DNA of 64,000 bases from Larix kaempferi (GCA_027924585.1 BSBM01000361.1:41804501-41868500), one strand, 5' to 3'. Shown: positions 22,930-34,744, counted from the stretch's first letter. Notes: generated from the letters alone by a model not told the origin. Made by a program: numbers and translations.

Positions 22930-25335
22930 TTATAACTTGAGTAGAATTCCTAGATCCCACTGTTTCTCCTGCAAGAACCAAAATTTTCCTGTCATCTTTG
23001 GCAATCTGTCACTCCCATGAATGCTAGGATCCCAAAGTATCAACTGCATTTTCCCGATCTCCCAACATGTGGATTTTCTCCACATAGGCCAACTTCTGCC
23101 AGTAAAATGTTCCATTAATCTATCTTGACAACTTGCTTGCTTAGCTGCCTTCCCTTGACCATAAGCAGAAACATTTTTGCAAGGATACTTCATGCTTTTC
23201 AGGTAATCTTTCACCCAATCCATATGTGGATGAGTGACATCAAATGGCTGCAAAATATACTTTTGTTGCTGCTCACAATTCAAGACAATGTCAGTTATAA
23301 TAAGAAATTTATTGCAGAAACAAGAAAATCTTTTACCTCTGAGATTTCCTTTTTTTGTGATTCCTCTATCCATCCCTCCAATGGACGAATCGAATATCTT
23401 GCTTGTTGATTCACATGAGCTAAAATCAGCCATCTCTACTGCAATAAGATCTATCTCCCATAGCAGCAGATCATGATCCACATGTGGTACATGTGGCATC
23501 AACAAGAAAAACTTCTTCACCCATTATTCATTCCCCATTGTTATTGTTGAATCCATGACATGTGGGGAAGGAATGTGAACCTTCTTGGTATGTCTGCAAA
23601 CTTTAGTAATCAGACTTATGGCTGCAACTTCTTCATTATTGGCTGGCCCAAATTGAGTGCTCTCATCCCACTTTTCCATGGGAGAGTGGTTGTTTCCAAG
23701 GAACAACTCAAGTTCCCTTAGGAAATGATCATGTGCTTGGTTTTCATCAAACTGTTCTGCACACTCCTCAAACAAATGTAAAGATAAATGATCCTCATGA
23801 TCCACCATCTCATGAGGTTCCTCCATATGATCATGAATGCTTTCACCCCACTGTAATTGATTGAATGGTGTGTAGGAGGGTAGGGAGGATCTTTGCAACT
23901 TTTCATGAAGCAACAACATCTCCATCTTGGATTCTTGGAGGGCACTTTGAGTGCTTCTCAAAGAATCTTGGGTGGCCATCAATTCATCATTAATATTATA
24001 GTTCTCTTTTTCATATCTACAAATACTTTCTTCATCATGCCATGATGCATCCCGCAAAAATTCAACAAGCTCAAACATGTAATTTTTATCTAAAAGCAAC
24101 TATGAGAAATTACCTTTGATTGTGGACATTGCTTTCTGGATATTCTCCATGGCTGTAAAGAAATATTGATCTTCCCTTAAAGCAGCTTCCCAACACAACC
24201 TTGACACTGAAGAATGAGTGTCATGGAGAATTTTCAAGGCCTCTTGGATCTTCTGTTCATCGATATTCAATGACCCTGCAAGAAGATGAGGTTCTTGCAG
24301 ATGTTCCTCCTCCTCATTTTCCATCGCCGGATCGATTTAAAGTAGTGCACTTTAGGTTTCGAAATCTGATCCATATGTTGTTGCTAAAATATATTCATCT
24401 TTTAGGTCCTCAAAAACATAATTTGGGCTGCAACATAAGTGCTCATTCATCCTTGGTGCAATAGAAATATCTTCTCTCAAAGTTTCAGCCTCCACACTAC
24501 TTTCATTTTTTACACTAGAATTATGAACCTCATCACTAGGGGGCTCAAACATTATGAAATTTTCAATGGACATGGCTGCCATCTCAGTTTGACCTAATGA
24601 CACATAAAAATAAAAAATTACTGATTCACCATGTGTCATGTTCTCCTCCTTATGTGGTGGAATTATGATGGCTTCTTCATCCACCCATTTCTCTGCTTCA
24701 CACCCCACTGAGATGTGCTCAATTTCTGCTTCCTGGTGAGGCTCAAGTTGTGTCTTTGCATATGATTTATGTTCTACTTTTAGATATGATCCAAAATATG
24801 GTTCAACACCCCTAACAGTACCAATCTCATCTGAGATGATCTTGAGATCCTCATCATAGAATCTTGTAGTAGATTCTTCTTCTATTTTGTCAACAATCTC
24901 ATGATTGGGTTTTGGGTCATGTTTCTCCTTGGTTGTCTTAGGATGAATATTATTGGAGGATATTCTTGAAGAGGATCCAAAAATTATTGTGAAGTCACAT
25001 GCATCCAATGCAAATTTGATATCCTTTATTATATATTCCATAGAAGGCTTACCTATGACTATAGAACATGCAACGTTTTCCTGAATATGGCTATCAGAAT
25101 AACCATAGTCTGTTATGTCAATCATGATCTCATGGGAGATGCTTATGGAAGGTACTTCTTGGGAATTATCTTCCTCATACTGTATGCAATATTCTTCATA
25201 CTGTTCATCATAATCTTCATCATATTCCTCATAAGAATAATCTTCTTCCTCATAAATCTCAAAGTCTAAATCTTCCATAACTGGAACTAATTCAACATCT
25301 GCAATCTTGAAGATAGTGCTGAGATATTTTTCCAA
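22930..25335 (-). pseudogene. Unrecognised ~800-codon ORF of the non-autonomous element, four in-frame stops
   Basis: All parts lie in one minus-strand frame. The first ATG after the opening TAA is near 25278 (MEDLDFEIYEEED). Residues 1-60 are extremely acidic (Glu/Asp/Tyr repeats). The middle has EHISVGCEAEKWVDEEAI and YFYVSLGQTEM. Two TAA near 24352 and 24337, a TAG at 24102-24100 and a TAA at 23526-23524 interrupt it. The third part is Gln/Glu-rich and helical (SLRSTQSALQESKMEMLLLH). The last ~190 residues are Trp-rich with HPHMDWVKDYLKSMKYPC and STCWEIGKMQLILWDPSIHG. No gag, zinc knuckle, protease or polymerase motif was found. It may be a replaced gag, an extra retroelement ORF or captured host sequence; I cannot tell which. 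Confidence 0.7.
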
Positions 25336-25371
25336 TGAGAATTACTTTCCATAGGATGAGCCAAGAAAAGT

Positions 25372-25383
25372 GCTCTGATACAA
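25372..25383 (-). promoter_or_regulatory. Primer-binding site, initiator tRNA-Met type
   Basis: Minus-strand TTGTATCAGAGC begins one base after the LTR end. One mismatch to TGGTATCAGAGC. It fixes the element's orientation. Confidence 0.8.
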
Positions 25384-25384
25384 C

Positions 25385-27091
25385 TGTAATATCCTATGGA
25401 CTGTCTACCAAGAATATTAACTGGATCCCAAGGTTCCTTTTAACTCCACTAGTCAATTTTCTGCTTAATTCTTCAAATGGTGCAGGATGTAAGTGAGGTT
25501 TACTGGCTAAGGACTGAAGATGGTGGCATGAAAGTTCAATTCTGGAATTTATATGGGGTTTGGTGCAGAAATAGGTCAAAGTGCAGATATGAGGTGTCCT
25601 ATGCACAATGTACTAGTACCTTTCACTTTTCAGCAAAGGAATTAATCCCTTGCCTACTTCGAGGATTCCTGGGTAGTTGGCATATGCATACTAGATAGGT
25701 AGGGGTTTAGGGAGTTTGTAGCAGTGTAAATATCAGTAAAATCATGGCTGGATATGTTCAAGAGGATTCTGGAGCAGATTGGACAAGTTTTGGAAAGATT
25801 GGGGTGACAGATGCTTAACTGGGATTGTTGGGCTAGGAATTTTTTTGGCTTCCCACACACAAAGTAGAAGCTTCTAGATTTCAATTTTAAAGGATGATAT
25901 GATCAATATATTAATTTATGAACCTACTGCAACAAACGGGAAATGAAATGGATTCACAGATTGTATTTTATGAAGCAAACAGTGAAACTAGTCAAATAAA
26001 ACCACTCAATGAGCTAGTCTCCAAATCTAACTTGATAACTGACCTCCATTAATTGATTTTTCTGTTATGAATGAGTATGAAGCTATGATACAGTAATAAA
26101 AATAGTAATAATTTGTAATAGATATGACAGAATCCTTCTTTTCTTATTCAATAACTCCCTTCTCAAAATGGTGCCTCACAGGCTATGATTTTACATTACA
26201 ATAGTGGAGAAATAGATAAGAGAAGAGAGAAGTTACTTCGGATCTGTAATGGATATTAATATCAGTCCATATAATGTCTAGATGACTGAACTTGCTGCCT
26301 TCTGAACATGCTGGTCTTCAATGGTTGCAATCTTCAATTGATTCTCCCATGTGGAGAAATCACCTCCAAAACTGGTTGTGGGAGTAGTAGAGGTAGAAGA
26401 AGAGAGGAGAATGGTTCTGATATTCGATATCTGGAATTTAGGAGCCTTAAATCTCTAAATAATCATATTATAGAACTCACTAGAGGTCCTGGGCATACCT
26501 CTCCATAATTATCTCCATCCTCTAGTGCTCTTTCTTCAAATCTAGCTGCAAATCTCCTTCAATGGTGGCCTCCTCTTCAATCTGGCATTAGATCTTCATG
26601 GTTGTGCTATACTGGACTTCAATGGCTATAAGATTACTTGCTGGACCTGCACAACAGTCCTGGATAACTCACACAGTCTTGGGGCACATCACCCAAGTGA
26701 AATGGTTGAGGCACAACACTCAACTAGAGAAGCATCAAAGCTCTCATGAGAAAACATAAATGATCAAAAGTTGTCAAATGGAGTTGGTTGGATTCTTTTA
26801 TAAACTTCATGATGACCTGCTAAACAATTTCTTGGATTGGTGACCTGTGAGAGTAGGTTACCCACTTGCCCATTCTACTCCAAATCCATGAGGGCGCCTT
26901 TATTGAGGAGAATAGCAACTTCTGAGCTTTCAAAACTTTCTTTCATTCACCTCCTTCGCTAAATTTGGGCAAGTGCACTTTAGGTAGCTTTTATGGTTGT
27001 TGCTATTTTCTTTCTGAAAGCTTTTCTGAATCTTTCCACTTTCTTTACTTTCCTCTTTCCTGCTTTTGTCTGATTTTGCAAGCTTTTGTTG
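25385..27091 (-). repeat. 5' LTR of the non-autonomous element, truncated
   Basis: Begins TGTAATATCC (plus strand) with the canonical TG. It follows the 20565 LTR until GCTTTTGT near 27091, where homology stops. TATA box copy at 26802-26795. Confidence 0.85.
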
Positions 27092-28342
27092 ATTTGATGT
27101 TGTTCTTCTCGAGTAATGTTAATTAAGTTGAAAATCAGTTCTGTTTCCAAGTCATTACAATGTGGTTTTTGTGTCTGTCTCTGCAATGTAGCAGGGCCTT
27201 CAATTTTTGGTGACTCACCTCAATGATGTCATGACTGGCGGATCGGGAGAGTAGCCACTTCTAAAAATTTGATAAAAGGATGTGTTTAAAATGATAGTTT
27301 GAATCAAACAATCCTAATGCAGTCTAGACTCAAAAAATGAAAAGTTTCCACACAGTAAAAATTCCCTAGAGATTTCAAGCAAGAAAACTTACTCTTCCAA
27401 AGAACCAAAGCTCAGTGAAAAGATGGATTAGAGGACCTTCTAAAACTAGTAGCTATTGAGGGATGCTAGGCCTCGTACAATTGCTAGTAGCGAAGGTATG
27501 AGAAACAGTTACAATAAACTTTAATCGCAAGGGGTGCAAGTGTTGGTTCCTGACCAATCACCCTCCCAAGGAGTAAAAGTTCCAAAGTTTGTCTTAGGTA
27601 TTGCAAGTGTGTCCCACTCACAATAGCCTATGTGATATCCTAGGAATAGCCACTAAAGTTACCACTTCACAATCGAAGGTCGGGCGGAACAGTTGTAAGT
27701 CGAGGACAACTCTCATAACCAGGAACTATAGAAACAATGATATCACCCCGAGGACTTGTCACTGAACATAGAATCCCCAGGATAAGCTCATGTCCCACTA
27801 AATAAGCAAAAGGGGGGAACCACCCTTTACTTATCCAGATTGACCTCGTGCTTGACGCATCTTTCAGAAGCGCTTTCCCGACAAGCGTTTTTTGTTACTA
27901 ATGGATTTGCTCTCAGTAATCCATGCTAGTTTCAAAATTTTTGAAGCCCAGGAGTGTTAACTCTCGAAACCTAATCCAGGGAAGTAACCTAAACTTGTTG
28001 ATGATATGAAAATCAAAATTTTGTTAATTTTAGATTAAGCACCAACTTTAAGGGTAGTTTGCTTAGTTTCAGGAGTGGAAGTGGAACTGATGGTGTTTCG
28101 ACTCGAAAACAAAATGAACTATACAATGCAAGATGCTCACTATGCTATCTTTCAGTTCAATGAATATCCTAACTGAAGGAAGAGTTAGAGGTTCATGAGA
28201 TGCTTTTAGACATGCAAAGTTTCTGGTAGATGTCTAATGTTCATGCACAGTTTTTCAGAAATATGGATAATAATTTATGTTTAATGACCAATGTAACCCA
28301 AACATATATCTCAAGTAAAAGTGAATCTAATTCTATTACACA
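27092..28342. other. No gene or known repeat recognised
   Basis: Moderately AT-rich sequence without a long frame. It does not match the missing LTR end, so the element was truncated by rearrangement here. Confidence 0.4.
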
Positions 28343-28720
28343 GGGGATCTCTGTTTCTCATTCACAAGATCAACCGAAATCCCAAGTGAAGAGGATATGC
28401 AGAGCCCTTTTGAATGCTTATGAATTAAATTCTAGATTGTTACACTTGAGATCCACTTTCTCATTCACAAGATCGCCTGAAGGCCCAAGTGAAGAGGATA
28501 CGATGGCTCAAAAAACTGTATGAAAAATTAAATCTACTCTATTACATGTGAGATCCACTTTCTCATTCACAAGTTCACCATAAGGTGCGAGTGAAGAGGA
28601 TACGGTGGCTCGATATAAGATGCTTTAAAAAAACCAACTCCAAGCGAGATGCACTTTCTCTTTCACAAGATCGTCGTAAGGTGCAAGTGAAGAGGATACA
28701 GTGCCTCATGCGCAATATAT
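28343..28720. repeat. Four imperfect ~100-bp tandem repeats
   Basis: The core TTCTCATTCACAAGATC recurs at 28355, 28458, 28560 (one change) and 28656 (one change), each followed ~30 bp on by AAGTGAAGAGGATA or a close variant. Within each unit TTCAC and GTGAA form a short inverted pair. The spacers between cores are much less conserved than the cores. Confidence 0.8.
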
Positions 28721-29085
28721 CTCAAGAGAAATGGACTCTAAGGGTGCAGGTCTCTCTAATCATGCATGCAAATCATGAAGAACATTCCAACTTCGAAACA
28801 AAATGTAAGTAAATGACAGTTGATTTCTGTTTTTTGGAAAGAAAATGTCTTCAATTTGTCTCACAATGTGACATTCAAGGTTTTTTTATCAATGCAACTA
28901 TGTGGAAGGGTCTTCTCAATATGATTTGTAGTTTCCAATCAGCATGTCCTTAAGGTATAAAATGTTAAATGTCCTTTAAGATGTTTTAATGAACCATTCT
29001 TTAATGTGTTGGAGAGACTACTCCAATAAAATAGAATTTAACCCCAAATAAGCAAAAAAATTTAATCCCCAGTATGGTTGCCATT
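28721..29085. other. No gene or repeat recognised
   Basis: AT-rich interval between the tandem repeat and the dispersed repeat. Nothing supportable seen. Confidence 0.4.
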
Positions 29086-30785
29086 CTAATAACAGTGATT
29101 TAGTGCAGAGTTGTGTCTACAATAGTTTAACTATTTTTCCAAGAGATGGTGAGTCTCTATGTCAGAGATGAACAAATTATCACAAGTTACCTTAAAATAT
29201 AGATTCATTCATCAATTAAGATAAGCAAATTTAAGATTTACATCCATTTAAAAGTTTAAATCATACAATACAAGCAACATCTAAACATTATAATGGAAAA
29301 AAATTGAATCAATTCATGCTAAAACAATGGAGAAGATACATGATTACCAGGAATCCTGGTGTGAATTCCTCCTCTGATGCAGAAGCATCGGGGCCTAGGA
29401 AAGTCAGTCAAAGTTGATCGACATAAGGGAGCCGACCAGCGGGAGTTCCGATGACCACTGGTATAGGAAGCAGGTTGACTTGAAGTCAACAAATCGAGCA
29501 AGAGCAATTAGTATGTGACCAACTAGAGCAACGTGCAATGAATGTTGTGTTGGTCGGGAGTCGACAGGTTATGGTCGATAGACGATAGGTGAAGGTGAGA
29601 CGTCGGGTAGTCGACAAGTGGTTGAACTACGACCTAACACGTTTGGCGGAGCCAGGTGTGGAGGAAGGGGAGGACTGGCGAACCGTAGGAGATAAGAATT
29701 GAGCCAATGGAGAGGTCGAGATGTGACCGACTACTATAGTAGGGTCAAAAGAGCAGAAAGTCAAGAGGAATGTACCTGGTAGCCATTCGGGGCTGTTAAG
29801 GAAGTTGATATAGTTATTGCAGGTAGGTGAAGGACATGACAGATGTCGTCATGGACAGAGGCTGTGCAGCATGGCTGGGAGCTAATAGTTGCAGGTCTGC
29901 ATGATTTGGAAGGATCGGTGAACACAAGGATGCGTGTCTCGGGGATTGCAGTAGTCTCAGGAACAACAACAGTAGGGTAGAAGAAAAAGGAGAGGGATCA
30001 GTTCAAGGGAGTTGGATCTTTGATCATTAGAATCAAAGAGAGAGCAGAGACTAGAGTGGTGACCAGAGAAGAGTCACATAGACTGATAACAGGGAGTTGA
30101 GATCGAAGCCATAGCTCAGCGTTCCAGCAATGAACCAAGAGAGGGTGAGGTCGATACACAGGGAGAACACACCACAATTACTTCTAGACTGTAATGGCTG
30201 AGGCCGACTATAGTTAGTTATTTGCTTTCAATTATTCCGCATTGTAACAGATTTCAGAGAAGTAATATAAGCCACTTCTGGCATCCTGTTTTACACCTTG
30301 TTTGTGTAAGCATTGTGGTATGTGTCGTGTGTATTGTTAAGCAAGAATCGTATTCTAGTAATGCGCCTTGGGTCATCCTCCCTTGCCATAAGTTCCCTTT
30401 CCTTCACCCTTGCTCTTGAAGAATTGGAGCTATTTTCTTCCTTCAGAATCTCCTCAGCATGCCTTTGCTTTTTTAATCTCCTTTACCATGCCTCCCATGC
30501 CTTTCTTATGTAGCGTTGGGAAATGGGCCTTCAAACCTTTCTTTTCCATGTGGAATTGCTCATTTTCTTTATTTTAGATTATTTTCAACTGAAAGCCCAC
30601 TTTTCAATAGTTTTTAGGCTTTTTTCTCCACTTAGAATGTTTTAAGCACAATTAATGCATTTTAATGCATTTCTCAGAGAGGATTCGTCTCTGAATGAAC
30701 TTGTGTCATGACTTCTTGGTGCAGGTACATGGTAAACATATGTTGCTCCTGTCACATGATTAGGGGTGTCAATTTGATTGTTAAC
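29086..30785. repeat. Dispersed repeat, copy split by a solo LTR
   Basis: Homologous to 16252-16947 on both sides of the insertion at 29375-30375. Confidence 0.75.
29375..30375. mobile_element. Solo LTR, 1001 bp, with TCCTC target duplication
   Basis: Starts TGATGCAGAAGC and ends TTGGGTCA. TCCTC flanks it at 29370-29374 and 30376-30380, and the empty site is preserved at 16540-16552 (GCCTCCTCCCTTGCC). TG...CA ends, a 5-bp duplication and no internal genes mark recombination between two LTRs of a lost element. No matching LTR elsewhere in the window, so the family is unknown. Confidence 0.8.
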
Positions 30786-31135
30786 AAATACTCTACTTTT
30801 ATAAACATCCGTTGATACATATATGCATAAGAGTAATTATCATCATAATATTCTCAGGAGTTGAATGTGAAATTGCTTGTTTAACTTCTATAACTGTGTA
30901 TATGTTTTAGTCATAGACAATGTGTTATTGTTTCTTTAAAATATATTTGCAGTTTCATTTTTTAGATTATGCTATATGATCTAATATTTTCCTGAAACAT
31001 ATCATATCGTGGAAACATCTTTTATAGAGTAACAAGTAGTAGAAGTTATTTGAAATTGCTCTTGGCTAAGGTAGGTTTGTATAGTTTTATAATAGGTAAT
31101 TAGTTTTAGTTTTAATTAGCAGTTAGTAGTTAGTT
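30786..31135. other. No gene or repeat recognised
   Basis: AT-rich spacer before the copia element. Nothing supportable seen. Confidence 0.4.
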
Positions 31136-31140
31136 AGTTT

Positions 31141-31923
31141 TGTTAGGATATTCCTATACTCCATCCCAGTCCTACTAGATTTTCAGTCATTTTCATTTTC
31201 AGTCTTTTAGGGTTTGCATGCATTCTAGGGTTTTCATGCATTTTGCATGCATTTCTAGTCATCTGTCCTAGCACCTAGCCCTTAGTTAACTAGCCCCCAG
31301 AGCTTCTTCCTGATGAGTTTCATCCCTCCTAGTGCCTATTGCACCCTCCTTTCACCTCCTGCATGAGAGAGGCGCACTTCTTCACCTATCAGTCCAGTTA
31401 GGTTCAATTAATAAGAGTTCTCTCCCTGATTTTAGGCTTGACTCACTCTTTACTGACCTTATCACTCCGATGGACCTCCAGTGTGACTAGATAGGCTGTT
31501 CTAACTCTAGTTAGCTCCATGAGCGCCCTCCACTGAGCCTCCTTCACTACATTAGTGCTTCCATGTGCCAGTTACACCTACCACATTCAGTTAGACTCAG
31601 TTTGACTGTTGGTTGACTATTACTTGTGCATTGATGACTTCATTAATTATGAGTTGGACTCCTTGTTATGACTTGATGACACTCCATTGATTATGGATCT
31701 ATCCATGCAGGCTAATTCGAATCACACCTACTGTATTTGAATCCTGAGCATTGTATATTTACCTTTTTACTATTCAGATTAATGCAACATGTGTAATTAT
31801 TCTACCTCTATCTGAGCTCCTTTGGATCTATGTTCTTTTGCTCTATTCTTCTTCTGTCATTCCTAAATTATTTCATTGTGAGGTTTACATCATCTCTTTG
31901 GATCTACTATGAGCATCTTCACA
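31141..31923 (+). repeat. 5' LTR of the compact copia element
   Basis: 783 bp, TG...CA, direct repeat of 33985-34739. Confidence 0.9.
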
Positions 31924-31936
31924 TGGTATCGGAGCC
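31924..31936 (+). promoter_or_regulatory. Primer-binding site, initiator tRNA-Met type
   Basis: TGGTATCGGAGCC, one change from TGGTATCAGAGCC, immediately after the LTR. Confidence 0.85.
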
Positions 31937-32050
31937 ATTTGAGAGTATATTCTACCTCCATTCTTGAGTTTTTTTGCAGGTATTTTCAAAGTTCCAGCAG
32001 TTGCAGCAATAGTATCAGCAGCTTCTTTTTGCACTCGTCCCAGCAGTCAA

Positions 32051-32911
32051 GATGAGCAATTCGAATGCTCCTTCTTCTCCTATGATTCTCACTCCCTTTA
32101 ATTACTTTGAATGGAAGGGTAATATGAAATTACACTTGCATAGTAGATAGCTAAATCAAATAGTATTTGAAAAAGATGCCATACCACATCAAGTTGTAGA
32201 GAGAAACAAGCATTTAAATAGAATGGATGAAGCTTTTGGATTCATATGTCAGAAGATCTATTGTTTCATGTTGAAGGATTGAAGTGTCCAAATGAGTTAC
32301 GGCCAAAATTGGAGAGTCTGTTTGGAAAACAAGATGGGCTAAGAGGCCACATTCTCGAAAATGAATTGGTTTCCCTACAACCTAACAATTTCGATAGCAT
32401 TCAAGAATTCTTCTCCAAACTTCATAAATTGGTTTTACAATGCAAGCATTGTGGCATCACTAAAAGTGATGAGCAATTGCTACTCTTTGTATTGAGCAAA
32501 CTTGGATCTCAATTTTCTGTCTTTGTATCTACTTTCCATTCTGTTCAAATGTCAATCCCTGGATGGAAGTTTCCCACCTTGGAAGACTTTTCTAAAGCTC
32601 TCATTCAAGAAGAGGACAAATTGATTCAAATGGGTGCCATCAAGGCCTCCAAAGATCTAGCTCTTCTAGTTGGAGAAGCAAGTGGAGCGAATGCAAAGGA
32701 GAGGCAAAAATACAAGGACAAGAAGCCATCCAAATATAGAAGTGACAAACACAAGAGACCTAGATGCTCCTACTGCAAGAGAGGAAACCATCCTGAGAAA
32801 GCTTGCATGCACAAGAAAATAGATCTACTAACCAAGCTTCTTGAACAAAACAAAATTGTTGTTCCAAAAGAAGCAAAGATGTCTAATTCTGGAAGTGGAT
32901 CTAATGATTGA
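32051..32911 (+). pseudogene. copia gag with CCHC knuckle, lightly damaged
   Basis: ATG at 32051 starts MSNSNAPSSPMILTPFNYFE and WKGNMKLHLHSR, then a TAG at about 32147, then a shift near 32247, after which the frame is clean to 32911. The body is the copia UBN2-type gag: LRPKLESLFGKQDG, LQPNNFDSIQEFFSKLHKLV, ITKSDEQLLLFVLSKLGSQF. A Lys-rich stretch leads to the knuckle CSYCKRGNHPEKAC at about 32767-32808. A TGA at 32909 separates it from the in-frame protease part; it may be an old Trp codon. Gag would form the particle that packages element RNA. Confidence 0.85.
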
Positions 32912-32917
32912 CATGCA

Positions 32918-33814
32918 TTGATGGTTGGTTTTTCAAAATCAAAATCCCTCCTCATAGATTCTGGAGCCTCCAACCACATGGTTTCCTCTGAAGAATACTT
33001 CTCCTCTTTAGATCTCAAAGATGGGCCTACTATTCACATGGGAGACAACTCTCAGATTTCTGCCAAAGGATTGGGTACAATACATATGGAGCATGGTAAG
33101 TTCAAAAATGTTTTATTTGTTCCTTCTCTAACAGCTAATTTGTTATCAGTATATCAGATGAATCATACAGGATCACCAAAGCAAGTAATTTTTGGTCCAA
33201 ACACAGTAGAGATTACAGAGATCTCCACTGGAAATATTGTAGCGAATGGGGTTGCTAATCATGCCTCTAAGGCATATGAGTTCTCTCACTTCATGCCCTT
33301 CTCTCCAATTATTCCTTCAGATTCTTATCAAGATCAGAGTGACTCCTCTTCTGATGAAGAAGAAGATCAAGATATTGATGTTGAGATCATAGTTCAAGAA
33401 GATTCAGATCCAGAACCAACATCTATTCTCAGTCCAGATTCAAGGTCAATATGGGCTCACATAGTCCTTGCTACTACTGAGAACACAGTTGAGGATTCAT
33501 TTGTTCACCGAACTATCAGACTTCAGCATCATGCCAACCTTGCATTATGCCATATACCTCTACATGAGAGATGCAAAATAATGATGGGGTTCTCTCTTCC
33601 ATCTCTTGGGAAGACTCCTCATGTTCCATTCGCTCCAATTGCAGAAAGAATTCCTGAGAGACTTGTTTCGTCCAATACATCCTCTACACAATGGAAGGCA
33701 CATCAGAAGACTAGATCCACATCTAGCACCTGTTTTGGCATCCTACAGGCGATCAACTTGTCAAGTCTTTTGCAGAAGTTTTCACTGATGAAAACTTCCT
33801 TCTTTTCTACTTAG
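32918..33814 (+). pseudogene. copia protease start joined to acidic linker; pol missing
   Basis: Same frame as gag. Protease active site LLIDSGASNHM at about 32948-32980, then GTIHMEHGKFKNVLFVPSLT and LLSVYQMN, the normal copia PR/pre-integrase region. After FGPNTVEI the text departs from pol. A Ser/Asp/Glu-rich stretch follows (SDSSSDEEEDQDIDVE), the kind found in the IN-RT linker, then an unfamiliar tail ending at 33812-33814. This reads as an internal deletion joining PR to linker in frame. Confidence 0.7.
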
Positions 33815-33984
33815 TATGATGGTTTTTTGAGTTATTTACTGTTCTTTTTGAGGGGGGGTATTTTTCCCATAAGGTTTTTCCCATTTCCTCGGTTTATGGA
33901 CAGTTCTTTATTTTTCTATCTTACTAGATTGTATGGGTGACCTTTGGTCCTAGTTACCAGGGCCCGGGATGGATTAAGGGGGGG

Positions 33985-34739
33985 TGTTAGGATATTCCTA
34001 TACTCCATCCTAGTCCTACTAGATTTTCAGTCTTTTAGGGTTTGCAAGCATTCTAGGGTTTTCATGCATTTCCAGTCATCAGTCCCAGCACCTATCCCTC
34101 AGTTAGCTAGCCTCCGGAGCTTCTTCCTGATGAGTTTCAGCCCTCCTAGTGCCTAGTGCGCCCTCCTTTCACCTACTGCATGAGAGAGGTGCACTTCTTC
34201 ACCTACCAGTCCAATTATGTTCAGTTAACAGATTTCTCTCCCTGATTTTAGGCTTGACTCACTCTTTACTGACCTTATCACTCCGATGGACCTCCAGTGT
34301 GACCAGATAGGCTGTTCTGATTCCAGTTAGCTCCATGAGCGCCCTCCACTGAGCCTCCTTCACTAGATTAGTGCTTCCATGTGCCAGTTACACCTGCCAC
34401 ATTCAATTAGACTCAGTTTGACTGCTGGTTGACTATTACTTGTGCATTGATGACTTCACTAATGATGAGTTGGACTCCTAGTTATGACTTGATGACACTC
34501 CACTGATTATGGATCTTTCCATGTAGGCTAATTCGAATCACACCTAGTGTATTCGAATCCTGAGCATTGTATATTTACCTTTTCACTATTTAGATTAATG
34601 CAACATGTGTAATTATTCTGCCTCTATCTAAGCTCCTTTGGATCTGTGTTCTTCTGCTCTATTATTTTTCTGTCATTCCTAAATTCTTTCATTTTGAGGT
34701 TTACATCATCTCTTTGGATCTATTGTGAGCATCTTCACA
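33985..34739 (+). repeat. 3' LTR of the compact copia element
   Basis: 755 bp, preceded by the purine tract GGATTAAGGGGGGG. Confidence 0.9.
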
Positions 34740-34744
34740 AGTTT

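Larger units (their letters stand above)
18861..24615. repeat. Segmental duplication, copy 1
   Basis: Matches 58246-64000 base for base at a constant offset of 39,385. By eye I find nine substitutions (19173, 19615, 19959, 20214, 20581, 21024, 22860, 23772, 24578) and no indel. It spans the end of one relic, a whole LTR and most of the internal ORF of another element, so it is a duplication of chromosomal sequence rather than a transposition. Confidence 0.9.
20565..27091 (-). mobile_element. Non-autonomous LTR retrotransposon sharing chromovirus ends but carrying an unrelated ORF
   Basis: Minus-strand element. The 5' LTR is at 25385-27091 (distal ~470 bp missing), PBS at 25372-25383, internal region about 2.65 kb, PPT 22726-22738 and 3' LTR 20565-22725 (2161 bp). 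Its LTR starts TGTCATGTCCCC and ends GGATATTACA, with internal blocks such as GTGATTAATTAAATGAGAAT also in the chromovirus LTR at 8927. The PBS type and PPT are likewise shared. No gag core, RT, RNase H or integrase is present. Instead one frame of about 800 codons, broken by four stops, fills the interior. It sits in the gag relic at 20564. Confidence 0.8.
31141..34739 (+). mobile_element. Compact gag-protease Ty1/copia element with intact target duplication
   Basis: A 3.6-kb element with all cis parts. LTRs are at 31141-31923 and 33985-34739 (TGTTAGGATATT...CATCTTCACA). AGTTT duplications flank it at 31136-31140 and 34740-34744. The PBS is TGGTATCGGAGCC at 31924, and a purine tract precedes the 3' LTR. 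The interior (2.06 kb) codes for gag, a zinc knuckle and a protease start, then an acidic linker of the type found between copia integrase and RT, and stops. Integrase core, RT and RNase H are absent. It is therefore non-autonomous. LTRs differ by several percent, including a 16-bp indel. Confidence 0.9.

Noticed and set aside
25087-25269. Hydrophobic Ile/Phe-rich plus-strand frame resembling a membrane peptide
   Set aside because: Antisense of the Glu/Asp-rich start of the minus-strand ORF; hydrophobicity follows from GAA/GAT codons read backwards.
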